Source of the DNA: Oscillospiraceae bacterium
GTDB lineage: Bacteria; Bacillota; Clostridia; Oscillospirales; Ruminococcaceae
NCBI GenBank assembly: GCA_028694405.1
Contig: JAQUTM010000146.1
Location: 1-5,660 of the forward strand
Length of the DNA stretch: 5,660 bases
Direction of reading: 5' to 3'
The notes under the pieces are model-generated. The model saw only the letters and a program-made list of their open reading frames with translations, was not told the DNA's origin and did no database searches. Shown here piece by piece: positions 1 to 5,540 of the stretch (its first letter is position 1; the number at the start of each line of letters is the position of its first letter). The position numbers and the translations under genes are program-made.

Positions 1-420
1 ATCTCCCAATACAGGTACTTTTTCAATACGAAACTGATTGATAAAGTTTATTTGAGACGCACCGCCTTGAATCATACGAGTAACAAAAATAGCAAAAGCA
101 GGAGCAAACATGTTGATAGCCGTACCGCTGATAACTTGGTCTGCCTTCATGTTAATTGAGGCATACGCATGTGCCAACTCTGTAACAGCGCCTACAACTA
201 TAGCAATAACCATACCAATAATTAAAATGGTTTGCCCGGGCAGCACATTTTGAAACAGGCTGATAAACAAAATACTGGTAAAGGCACCCATAATCATGGT
301 ACCCTCTAAAGCAACGTTTACAACGCCGCTGCGCTCGCTAAACAGCCCGCCTAAAGCTACAACAATAAGAGGAATGGAAAAAAACATCATTTGCTGAACA
401 AGAAAATAAATTCCAGACAT
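1..420 (-). CDS. nupQ: Nucleoside ABC transporter permease, second subunit (NupQ/YufQ-like), partial
   Basis: This is the first 140 codons of an inner-membrane permease; the 3' end runs off the left edge. Family members are roughly 300-320 residues, so a little under half is present. It should form, with the neighbouring permease, the channel of a BMP-type nucleoside importer. The translation begins MSGIYFLVQQMMFFSIPL and carries the family hallmark FSERSGVVNVALEGTM (residues 27-42), which lies between hydrophobic helices, and then a conserved-looking MKADQVISGTAINMFA (91-106). Hydrophobic segments are visible at about 11-25, 40-58, 62-80 and 101-114. The start is fixed by an AAAGGAGGAG ribosome binding site 7 nt upstream. 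The ATG shares its first base with the TAA stop of the preceding permease (TAATG), so translational coupling is expected. Family assignment is firm; the substrate (nucleoside) is inferred from gene order and the linked lipoprotein. The gene symbol is by analogy to B. subtilis. Confidence 0.93.
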   Translation of the reverse strand, partial: MSGIYFLVQQMMFFSIPLIVVALGGLFSERSGVVNVALEGTMIMGAFTSILFISLFQNVLPGQTILIIGMVIAIVVGAVTELAHAYASINMKADQVISGTAINMFAPAFAIFVTRMIQGGASQINFINQFRIEKVPVLGD

Positions 421-1595
421 TAAATTTCTCCTCCTTTGCCTTGATTTTCCGGAAGAACCTCCGGAAGTGCCTGTGCCTCGGCAGACAGTGCTTTTTCTGC
501 GTTAGCATTATCATCTGCACCTTTATTAAACTTTTTGCGCAATACCAACTGGAAGAACAGTGCAAACGCAGAGAAGTAAATAATAACAGATGTAATAATA
601 TCAATTACTTGTGGTACAAAGCCGTAAATTTGCATATTAAAGCCGCCCATGGTTAAATGTGCCATAAACAAGCCTGCAAAAATAATGCCAATGGGGTTAG
701 ACATACCCAGCAAAGCAACAGGGATACCTGTAAAGCCTTCTGCGGCCAATGTGTCCACTACATGAATACCCTTACCGGCACCTGCGAGATACATCAAAGC
801 GCCGCCTAATCCGGCCAAAGCGCCCGCAATTACCATAGACATAATAATAGAGCGCTTTTCGTTAATACCGGCATATTTTGCCGCATCACGGTTATAGCCA
901 CAGGCCTTTAACTCGTAGCCGAATTTTGTTTTGGATAAAACCACCCACATAATAATGCCCGCTACAATAGCAATAATAATGCCCGCATTGGCACTGGAGG
1001 TAGCTTTACCTGCTACAAAAATTTTATCAAAGCCCATTTTAGGCAAAATTGCACTGGCCGCAGGCATTTTGCTCTGGTTTTTTAGCTGGTCAAACACTGT
1101 TTTTCGTACCAGCAAGTTAACCATGCTCATACCAATATAGTTCATCATAATGCACGAAATAACTTCATTTACGTTGCATAGCGCCTTTAACACGCCCGGT
1201 AACAGCCCCCATAAAGCACCCGCAAGAACAGCTGCCAATAAAGCAGCCGCGCAGTGCAAACCCGTGGGCAAAAAGGTACATTTTACGCCTACCAAAACCG
1301 CAGCATATGCGCCTACAATAAACTGGCCGGAGCCACCAATGTTAAATAAACCGCATTTATTGGCAAAGCCCACGGAAAGACCTGTCATAATAATAGGTGT
1401 GGCATAGTACAGGGTTTGGCCAACATTTTTCATATCTACAAAACCGCCAATGAACAGCGATTTTAAGCCATTAAGTGCCTGGGCAGGATTGGCCACAAAC
1501 AACACAACTGCGCCAACTAACACGCCCAATAAAATAGCAATCAGCGAGGCCGCAAAAGAATAGATGCCGTCGCCTTTTAATAATTTTTTCATCAT
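420..1595 (-). CDS. nupP: Nucleoside ABC transporter permease, first subunit (NupP/YufP-like)
   Basis: A complete 391-residue integral membrane protein of the BPD_transp_2 permease family, one half of the channel of a nucleoside importer. An N-terminal hydrophobic segment (about 13-34) is followed by the family motif FNIGGSGQF (84-92), the NVNEVI segment (141-146), and the cytoplasmic loop TKFGYELKACGYNRDAAKYAGI, split here as TKFGYELKACG (223-233) and YNRDAAKYAGI (234-244), which matches the region expected to contact the ATPase. GFTGIPVALLG (287-297) precedes the last helices (about 302-315 and 330-351). After about residue 354 comes a hydrophilic, Ala/Glu-rich tail of nearly 40 residues that makes it longer than I recall for B. 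subtilis YufP (about 350). Two adjacent ATGs exist (1595 and 1592); AAAAGGAGG lies 10 nt before the first, which is preferred. It begins 5 nt after the ATPase stop and overlaps the next permease by one base. Substrate is inferred from context. Confidence 0.95.
   Translation of the reverse strand: MMKKLLKGDGIYSFAASLIAILLGVLVGAVVLFVANPAQALNGLKSLFIGGFVDMKNVGQTLYYATPIIMTGLSVGFANKCGLFNIGGSGQFIVGAYAAVLVGVKCTFLPTGLHCAAALLAAVLAGALWGLLPGVLKALCNVNEVISCIMMNYIGMSMVNLLVRKTVFDQLKNQSKMPAASAILPKMGFDKIFVAGKATSSANAGIIIAIVAGIIMWVVLSKTKFGYELKACGYNRDAAKYAGINEKRSIIMSMVIAGALAGLGGALMYLAGAGKGIHVVDTLAAEGFTGIPVALLGMSNPIGIIFAGLFMAHLTMGGFNMQIYGFVPQVIDIITSVIIYFSAFALFFQLVLRKKFNKGADDNANAEKALSAEAQALPEVLPENQGKGGEI
428..437 (-). 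promoter_or_regulatory. Ribosome binding site of the second permease, inside the preceding gene
   Basis: The minus strand reads AAAGGAGGAG, a near-perfect Shine-Dalgarno, 7 nt before the ATG at 420. It is made from the Lys-Gly-Gly-Glu codons that close the upstream permease, so one stretch serves as both protein code and ribosome entry site. Confidence 0.85.
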
Positions 1596-1600
1596 AAAGG

Positions 1601-3142
1601 CTACGCCTCCTTTTCTTTATTTCGTTTGCTGCCTGCCATATATAAGCCAAGCTCCTGAATGGTAACTTCTGACGGGTTTAACTCAGCTACAATTTCGCCC
1701 TCGTAAATCACCAAAATTCTGTCAGATAAATTCATAACTTCGTCCAGTTCTAAGCTTACCAGCAAAATACCTTTGCCAAGATCGCGCTCTTCTACCAACT
1801 TTTTATGAATATATTCGATAGCACCAACATCTAAGCCACGGGTAGGCTGTACAGCTATCAGCAAACTGGGGTCACGGTCAATCTCTCTGGCAACAATGGC
1901 TTTTTGTTGGTTGCCGCCACTCATGCTGCGAGCAAACGTTTTGGCACCTTGACCGCTTCGTATATCATACTTTTCAATCAGCGTATCTGCGTATTTGAAA
2001 ATTTCGTCATACTTTAAAAATTGACCTCTGCAAAAGCGCGGCTCAAAATAGCTTTGTAAAACCAAATTGTACGCCAAGGGATAATCCAGTACAAGGCCGT
2101 GTTTATGCCTATCCTCTGGGATATGGCCCAAACCGGAAGTGTTTCTCTTGCGTATGGAGCTGTGCGTTATATCTGCTCCGTTTAACTTTATCGTACCGGC
2201 ATCGGGTTTAATTAAGCCTGTCAGTGTCTGTACCAATTCTGTTTGACCGTTTCCGTCAATACCTGCAATACAAACAATTTCGCCGGCACGCACGTTTAGC
2301 GTAATGTCCTTAACAAGATGCTTTTGGCTGGTTTTGCTATTTACGCATATATGGTCTGCTTCAAAAATAACATCGCCGATTTTCGGCTCTGCTTTATCCA
2401 CCTTTAAGTTAACCTTACGACCCACCATCATTTCGCTCATTTCCTCTTTGCTGGTGGCGGCTACATCTACGGTACCAATATATTTGCCCTTGCGCAAAAC
2501 GGTACAGCGGCTTGCAACCTCTTTTATCTCGTTAAGCTTATGCGTAATAAACAAAATGCTCTTGCCCTCGTCTGCCAAGCTACGCATAATTTTCATAAGC
2601 TCGGCAATTTCTTGCGGGGTAAGAACCGCAGTGGGCTCATCAAAAATAAGTATCTCATTATCGCGATACAACATTTTTAAGATTTCTACACGCTGCTGCA
2701 TGCCAACTGTAATATCGCTGATAAGCGCGTCCGGGTCTACACTTAAATTGTACTTATGGCTTAAGGCTACTACCTTGTCACGAGCTGCGTCCATTTTTAA
2801 AAAGCCTTTTTGGGTAGTTTCTACACCTAAAATAATATTTTCAAGCACAGTAAAGTTGTGTACCAGCTTAAAATGCTGATGCACCATGCCAATGCCCAAA
2901 CGGTTTGCGTCATTAGGGTCATTTATCTGTACTTCTTGCCCATTTTTCCTAATAACGCCTTTTTCGGGTTGGTACATACCAAATAAAACGCTCATTAGGG
3001 TAGACTTACCTGCACCGTTTTCGCCCAACAATGCATGTATTTCGCCTTTTTTCAGTTGCAGAGTAACATTGTCGTTTGCAATAATACCGGGAAACTCTTT
3101 GGTGATATTGCACATTTCAATAATGTATTCCACTGCTTCCAT
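1601..3142 (-). CDS. nupO: Tandem-domain ABC ATPase of the nucleoside importer (NupO/YufO-like)
   Basis: The cytoplasmic motor of the importer: two fused nucleotide-binding domains in one chain. Residue numbers here count from a GTG one codon upstream (514 residues); subtract one for the ATG used. Domain 1 is canonical: Walker A GENGAGKST (41-49), Q-loop Gln90, signature ITVGMQQR (145-152), Walker B ILIFDEP (165-171) and switch His202. Domain 2 has the degenerate set usual for the RbsA/YufO group: GIDGNGQTE (295-303) instead of a normal Walker A, an intact signature MSGGNQQ (408-414), LLIAVQPTRGLDVG (428-441) with Gln in place of the catalytic Glu, and SLELDE (464-469) with no switch His. So one hydrolytically competent site is expected, an inference from family knowledge. 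Start choice: TAGGAAGG lies only 2 nt before the GTG at 3145 but 5 nt before the ATG at 3142, so ATG (513 residues) is preferred. Substrate is inferred from the neighbouring BMP lipoprotein; by itself this ATPase could be mistaken for a ribose/galactose importer. Confidence 0.95.
   Translation of the reverse strand: MEAVEYIIEMCNITKEFPGIIANDNVTLQLKKGEIHALLGENGAGKSTLMSVLFGMYQPEKGVIRKNGQEVQINDPNDANRLGIGMVHQHFKLVHNFTVLENIILGVETTQKGFLKMDAARDKVVALSHKYNLSVDPDALISDITVGMQQRVEILKMLYRDNEILIFDEPTAVLTPQEIAELMKIMRSLADEGKSILFITHKLNEIKEVASRCTVLRKGKYIGTVDVAATSKEEMSEMMVGRKVNLKVDKAEPKIGDVIFEADHICVNSKTSQKHLVKDITLNVRAGEIVCIAGIDGNGQTELVQTLTGLIKPDAGTIKLNGADITHSSIRKRNTSGLGHIPEDRHKHGLVLDYPLAYNLVLQSYFEPRFCRGQFLKYDEIFKYADTLIEKYDIRSGQGAKTFARSMSGGNQQKAIVAREIDRDPSLLIAVQPTRGLDVGAIEYIHKKLVEERDLGKGILLVSLELDEVMNLSDRILVIYEGEIVAELNPSEVTIQELGLYMAGSKRNKEKEA
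1606..1614 (-). promoter_or_regulatory. Ribosome binding site of the first permease, inside the ATPase gene
   Basis: The minus strand reads AAAAGGAGG, 10 nt before the ATG at 1595 and 13 nt before the alternative ATG at 1592. It overlaps the final Glu-Lys-Glu-Ala codons of the ATPase, whose TAG stop is at 1603-1601. The spacing supports the first ATG and implies translational coupling. Confidence 0.8.
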
Positions 3143-3147
3143 CACTG

Positions 3148-3155
3148 CCTTCCTA
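3148..3155 (-). promoter_or_regulatory. Ribosome binding site deciding the ATPase start
   Basis: The minus strand reads TAGGAAGG followed by CA, GTG, ATG. The distance to GTG (2 nt) is too short for normal initiation, while the distance to ATG (5 nt) is workable. This is why the start at 3142 is chosen over 3145. Confidence 0.65.
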
Positions 3156-3158
3156 TTG

Positions 3159-3188
3159 TGGATTTATTAAATAATTATGGATTTATTA
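3159..3188. repeat. 11-bp direct repeat over the -10 and start site of the ATPase promoter
   Basis: The plus strand carries TGGATTTATTA at 3159-3169 and again, identically, at 3178-3188, a centre spacing of 19 bp (nearly two helical turns). The second copy overlaps the TATAAT box and predicted start; the first lies in the leader. The position suits a repressor operator, but the region is very A/T-rich, so chance is possible. Confidence 0.45.
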
Positions 3189-3213
3189 TAACTTTTTTTT
3201 TGCATGAACACAA
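3185..3213 (-). promoter_or_regulatory. Candidate sigma-A promoter for the ATPase-permease genes
   Basis: On the minus strand a TTGTGT box (3213-3208) is separated by exactly 17 nt from a perfect TATAAT (3190-3185). The spacer holds a run of nine A residues (3201-3193). Transcription would start near 3178, giving a leader of about 36 nt before the ATG at 3142. The -35 matches consensus at only 3 of 6 positions, suggesting modest strength or need for an activator. It lies downstream of the terminator that ends the lipoprotein gene, so it would supply the ATPase and permeases independently. Inference from sequence only. Confidence 0.6.
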
Positions 3214-3312
3214 GTAATAATCACATAACACCTTTATTTATTATTTCTAGAAAATATTGTTTATAATTTTAAGCAAAATATTACCCTACAATGCGCATTA
3301 CGGTAAAATCAC

Positions 3313-3342
3313 AAAAAAAGAGAGCACCGAAGTGCTCTCTTT
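3313..3342 (-). terminator. Intrinsic terminator of the binding-protein gene (cUUCGg tetraloop)
   Basis: Reading the minus strand, an 11-bp perfect stem (AAAGAGAGCAC paired with GTGCTCTCTTT, arms 3342-3332 and 3327-3317) encloses a UUCG loop closed by C-G, the extra-stable tetraloop. It is followed by a T-run ending at 3313. It begins 27 nt after the lipoprotein stop codon. Strong termination here would separate most lipoprotein transcripts from the ATPase and permease genes. Confidence 0.93.
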
Positions 3343-3369
3343 AAATACATACTTTATAAAATATGTTAA

Positions 3370-4491
3370 TTACTCAACATACTCTACTTTAACTGCGGAA
3401 ACCTCTAAATCTGTAGGAGCCTCAGCATCTGCATTTGTTTTTAATGTAATGCTGCCGTCAGCCAATTTAGCATATACTGCATCGTAATCAGCCTGAGTAA
3501 AGGTTTTAAATTTAGAAGTAGCCATAGGCAGGCTTACAGCGTCATCAGCTGCGCCCAAAACCCAAGACTCTGTGCCGGGGAATTTGCCTGCATAGTAAGC
3601 CTCTAAAGTTTTGGTTACAGCAGCAGCCAAGCCTTTAGTGGAAGATGTAACAACAGTTTCGGAATCGCCGGCTTGGTCAATGTCAACACCGATGGTCTTG
3701 CCATTGTTAGCTTCGGCAGCAGCAAATACGCTGTTGCAGATTTTACCGCCGCAAGCAAAGATAATCTCTGTGCCGCTCTGGTACCATGCCTCAGCCATTG
3801 TTTTAATTTCGGGTTTCTCTACAAAGCTACCGGTGTAGTTGTATTTTACATCAACTTTAACACCCATCTCTGTAGCAGCAGCCTCTGCACCTTGTACAAA
3901 GCCGTAGCCGAATTTAATAACAGCAGGAACAGCCATACCACCCATGAAACCAAGTTTGGTGTAACCGTCTTTAACTGCAGCATAACCGGCTAAGTAACCA
4001 GCCTGCTCCTCAGCAAAAGTAATACCTACTGCGTTTTTCTCTGTACGATACTCAGAGTAATCAGCATTATGAGGATTACCATCAATCAAAACAAAGTTAA
4101 CGTCAGGATATTGGTCTTGAGCCAAATAGATAGGCTCCTCAAACAAATAACCGGGAGTTACAACAACTTTAGCGCCGCCTTTAACAGCAAGCTCAATAGC
4201 AGCTAGGTAAGCATCGGTAGATTGCTCGGAAGGTTTGTAATATTGGCAAGAAACACCGTTGGCATCTGCGTAAGCTTTGATGCCCTCCCATGTGCCCTGA
4301 TTGAAAGATTTGTCATCAATCTCGCCAACGTCGGTAATCATTGCAAGCTCGTAGCCTTCTGCAGTAGCAACCTCACTTGATGCAGCTTCGGAAGAAGCAG
4401 CAGGTGTACTTGTGGAAGAAGAACTACCGCCACAAGCTACAAGAGAAAGAGCCAGTGCCAGTGCCAAAACAAGACAAAGTACTTTTTTCAT
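3370..4491 (-). CDS. nupN: BMP/PnrA-family nucleoside-binding lipoprotein
   Basis: The substrate-capture protein of the importer: 373 residues, exported and lipid-anchored to the outer face of the membrane. MKK followed by a hydrophobic stretch leads to the lipobox LVAC with acceptor Cys20, then a Ser/Thr/Ala/Glu-rich linker (about 22-45). The mature domain starts at YELAMITDVGEIDDKSFNQ (47-65), the BMP-family signature whose Phe is expected to stack on the nucleobase. Further family blocks are VTPGYLFEEP (111-120), FVLIDG (133-138), GITFAEEQAGYLAGY (156-170), GFMGGMAVPAVIKFGYGF (181-198), IIFACGG (243-249) and GVDIDQAG (268-275). The start is the ATG at 4491, with GAGAGGA 9 nt upstream; an in-frame ATG at 4530 would add 13 residues (beginning MGTCPKEKRG) ahead of the signal peptide and lacks a good ribosome site. 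Purine or other nucleoside binding is inferred from PnrA, B. subtilis NupN and streptococcal relatives; exact specificity is not readable. Confidence 0.95.
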   Translation of the reverse strand: MKKVLCLVLALALALSLVACGGSSSSTSTPAASSEAASSEVATAEGYELAMITDVGEIDDKSFNQGTWEGIKAYADANGVSCQYYKPSEQSTDAYLAAIELAVKGGAKVVVTPGYLFEEPIYLAQDQYPDVNFVLIDGNPHNADYSEYRTEKNAVGITFAEEQAGYLAGYAAVKDGYTKLGFMGGMAVPAVIKFGYGFVQGAEAAATEMGVKVDVKYNYTGSFVEKPEIKTMAEAWYQSGTEIIFACGGKICNSVFAAAEANNGKTIGVDIDQAGDSETVVTSSTKGLAAAVTKTLEAYYAGKFPGTESWVLGAADDAVSLPMATSKFKTFTQADYDAVYAKLADGSITLKTNADAEAPTDLEVSAVKVEYVE

Positions 4492-4500
4492 TGTAATACA

Positions 4501-4507
4501 TCCTCTC
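4501..4507 (-). promoter_or_regulatory. Ribosome binding site deciding the lipoprotein start
   Basis: The minus strand reads GAGAGGA, 9 nt before the ATG at 4491 that begins the signal peptide. It supports this start over the in-frame ATG at 4530, before which no comparable purine-rich site is seen. Confidence 0.7.
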
Positions 4508-4515
4508 TTTTCTTT

Positions 4516-4529
4516 TGGGCAAGTGCCCA
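4516..4529 (-). promoter_or_regulatory. Small GC stem-loop in the lipoprotein leader
   Basis: The minus strand reads TGGGCACTTGCCCA: a perfect 5-bp stem with a 4-nt loop, lying 8 nt before the ribosome binding site. It is not followed by a T-run, so it is not a terminator. It could stabilise the 5' end of the mRNA or be an operator. The heptamer TGGGCAA on the plus strand also covers the -35 box. Confidence 0.4.
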
Positions 4530-4532
4530 TTG

Positions 4533-4547
4533 GATAAGTTTCTTATC
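4533..4547. promoter_or_regulatory. Perfect 6-3-6 inverted repeat just after the predicted transcription start
   Basis: GATAAG, TTT, CTTATC on the plus strand forms a perfect inverted repeat at about +5 to +19 from the predicted start of the lipoprotein transcript. That is a typical place for a repressor operator; it could also fold as a weak RNA hairpin. The binding factor, if any, is unknown. Confidence 0.4.
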
Positions 4548-4558
4548 ACATGTTACTT

Positions 4559-4587
4559 ATTATACACGCTATCTGTAAAATGGGCAA
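4559..4587 (-). promoter_or_regulatory. Sigma-A promoter of the nucleoside-binding lipoprotein gene
   Basis: The minus strand has TTGCCC (4587-4582), a 17-nt spacer and a perfect TATAAT (4564-4559). The -35 matches consensus at 4 of 6 positions. Transcription would start near 4552, giving a leader of about 60 nt that contains two short inverted repeats. The promoter sits directly after the terminator of the regulator gene, so the transporter is a separate transcription unit. Confidence 0.75.
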
Positions 4588-4621
4588 TTACAAAACCATT
4601 ACAAACCGCCACATCTTACAA
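4587..4621 (-). repeat. TTGTAA repeats immediately upstream of the lipoprotein -35 box
   Basis: The minus strand carries GGTTTGTAAT (4607-4598) directly followed by GGTTTTGTAAT (4597-4587), two abutting near-identical copies one helical turn apart that run up to the -35 box. A third TTGTAA is at 4621-4616. Direct repeats touching the -35 are the usual binding layout of AraC-family activators, and such a regulator is encoded just upstream. The link is inference. Confidence 0.45.
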
Positions 4622-4624
4622 TTT

Positions 4625-4667
4625 AAAAAGCGCAAATTTAGCTATTATTACTAAATTTGCGCTTTTT
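4625..4667 (-). terminator. Intrinsic terminator of the AraC-family regulator
   Basis: A 17-bp perfect stem (4625-4641 with 4651-4667) with a 9-nt loop starts 3 nt beyond the stop codon at 4671. The core is GCGC plus AAATTTAG, and the flanks are A- and T-tracts, so on the minus strand the arm ends in a T-run. Because of the symmetry it may also stop transcription on the plus strand, although no plus-strand gene is seen here. Confidence 0.85.
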
Positions 4668-4670
4668 TGT

Positions 4671-5525
4671 TTAATTAACGCTATATTTGCCGTAGCTTTT
4701 TGGCGAGAGACCAACCGCTTTTTTAAAGCTTTTAACAAAGTTAGTGTAATCGTTAAAACCGCTTTTTTCACAGGCTTCATTTACGCTGGCGCCCTGTGCC
4801 AGCAAAGCCTTGGCTATACTGATGCGACGTGCTACCAAATATTTATTGATAGTGGTACCTGTTTCGGATTTAAACGCACGGCAAACATAGGCATCACTTA
4901 AATAAAAATGGCTCGCAATAGCCGAAATGGTAACTCTACCCGTAACATTTTGGTTGATATACTCAATAATATTGCCAACCAGCTCATTATATTGATATTT
5001 GCCCACCGCAATTTTGTTGTGGTCGCTGAAAAGTCCGTTAACCAGTACCATTACCTCTAAAAAGGCAGCTGTTTCAATTAAATCTGCCCCATATCCGTCT
5101 GCACTTGTTACCTTGTGCAGTAAATAAATAAGACGCTGCTGCTGCTCTTTATCTAAGCTAATGCGATGCCCTACATCTGCGCCGCGATTATTAAAGCAAG
5201 CTGCAATATTCGTCTTTTCGGTAGAAAAGCACTTTAAAAATTCTGGGTGGACCGACACCACAATACGTTCATGAGGCGTATTTTCTTGCTGCACCACATA
5301 GTGGCTTTCGTAGTTGTTAATTACAAATACATCGCCCGGCTCTATCTCGTAACAGCTTTCTCCAATAAAAAACTGCTTTCCTCCCGAGAGCGAAATATAC
5401 AGTTCATAATTGTCATGGATATGCATTTCCATTGTTTTTTCTTCGTTATACAAGTAGGCCACGGCAAAGCGTTTTGTCTCCATACAACATTTGATTGCCT
5501 CTTTGCAGGATGTTAGCTGTTCCAT
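4671..5525 (-). CDS. AraC-family transcriptional regulator with cupin sensor domain
   Basis: A complete 284-residue cytoplasmic DNA-binding regulator. The N-terminal half resembles the AraC_binding cupin: MHIHDNYELYISLSGGKQFF (34-53), then YEIEPGDVFVINNYESHYVV (59-78), with the His/Asp and PGD features of the fold. The C-terminal region (about 183-284) holds two helix-turn-helix motifs: one around VTISAIASHFYLSDAYVCRAF (198-218; split as VTISAIASHF and YLSDAYVCRAF), the second in EACEKSGFNDYTNFVKSFKK (250-269), ending with the typical VGLSPKSYGKY. Length is normal for the family. The ATG at 5525 follows AGGAGG with a 5-nt gap. It lies upstream of, and in the same direction as, the lipoprotein gene but is separated from it by its own terminator. 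Local control of the transporter is plausible from position only; many AraC-cupin proteins sense sugars or other small molecules, so the ligand is unknown. Confidence 0.92.
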   Translation of the reverse strand: MEQLTSCKEAIKCCMETKRFAVAYLYNEEKTMEMHIHDNYELYISLSGGKQFFIGESCYEIEPGDVFVINNYESHYVVQQENTPHERIVVSVHPEFLKCFSTEKTNIAACFNNRGADVGHRISLDKEQQQRLIYLLHKVTSADGYGADLIETAAFLEVMVLVNGLFSDHNKIAVGKYQYNELVGNIIEYINQNVTGRVTISAIASHFYLSDAYVCRAFKSETGTTINKYLVARRISIAKALLAQGASVNEACEKSGFNDYTNFVKSFKKAVGLSPKSYGKYSVN

Positions 5526-5530
5526 GCTTT

Positions 5531-5536
5531 CCTCCT
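5531..5536 (-). promoter_or_regulatory. Ribosome binding site of the AraC-family regulator
   Basis: AGGAGG on the minus strand, 5 nt before the ATG at 5525. It fixes the start of the regulator. Confidence 0.8.
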
Positions 5537-5540
5537 ATTT

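Noticed and set aside
295..469. Broken second ATP site in the ATPase read as a mutation (protein residues 295-469)
   Set aside because: The missing Walker A Lys, Walker B Glu and switch His are normal for the second domain of this transporter group, so it is not a sign of decay.
1601..3142. A ribose/simple-sugar importer (RbsA-type) instead of a nucleoside importer
   Set aside because: The ATPase alone would fit, but the binding protein is BMP/PnrA-type and the operon has two different permeases in nupNOPQ order.
3143..3145. GTG start for the ATPase
   Set aside because: Only 2 nt from the ribosome site; the next codon, ATG at 3142, has better spacing and is the commoner start codon.
2304..3217. 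Plus-strand open frames opposite the ATPase gene (up to 191 codons)
   Set aside because: They are antisense to a conserved gene, lack ribosome sites and give Ser/Thr/Ile-rich translations without recognisable domains.
3143..3369. Purine or other riboswitch before the ATPase
   Set aside because: The predicted leader is only about 36 nt, and no purine-aptamer core or paired-loop arrangement was seen; the hairpin present is a terminator for the gene before.
4492..4530. Longer start for the lipoprotein at the ATG at 4530
   Set aside because: It would place MGTCPKEKRG before the signal peptide, span the leader hairpin and lack a ribosome site; the ATG at 4491 begins a standard MKK lipoprotein signal with a well-placed site.
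4515..4901. Plus-strand open frame of 128 codons over the regulator's end and its terminator
   Set aside because: It runs through the terminator hairpin, is antisense to the conserved helix-turn-helix region, and has no ribosome site.
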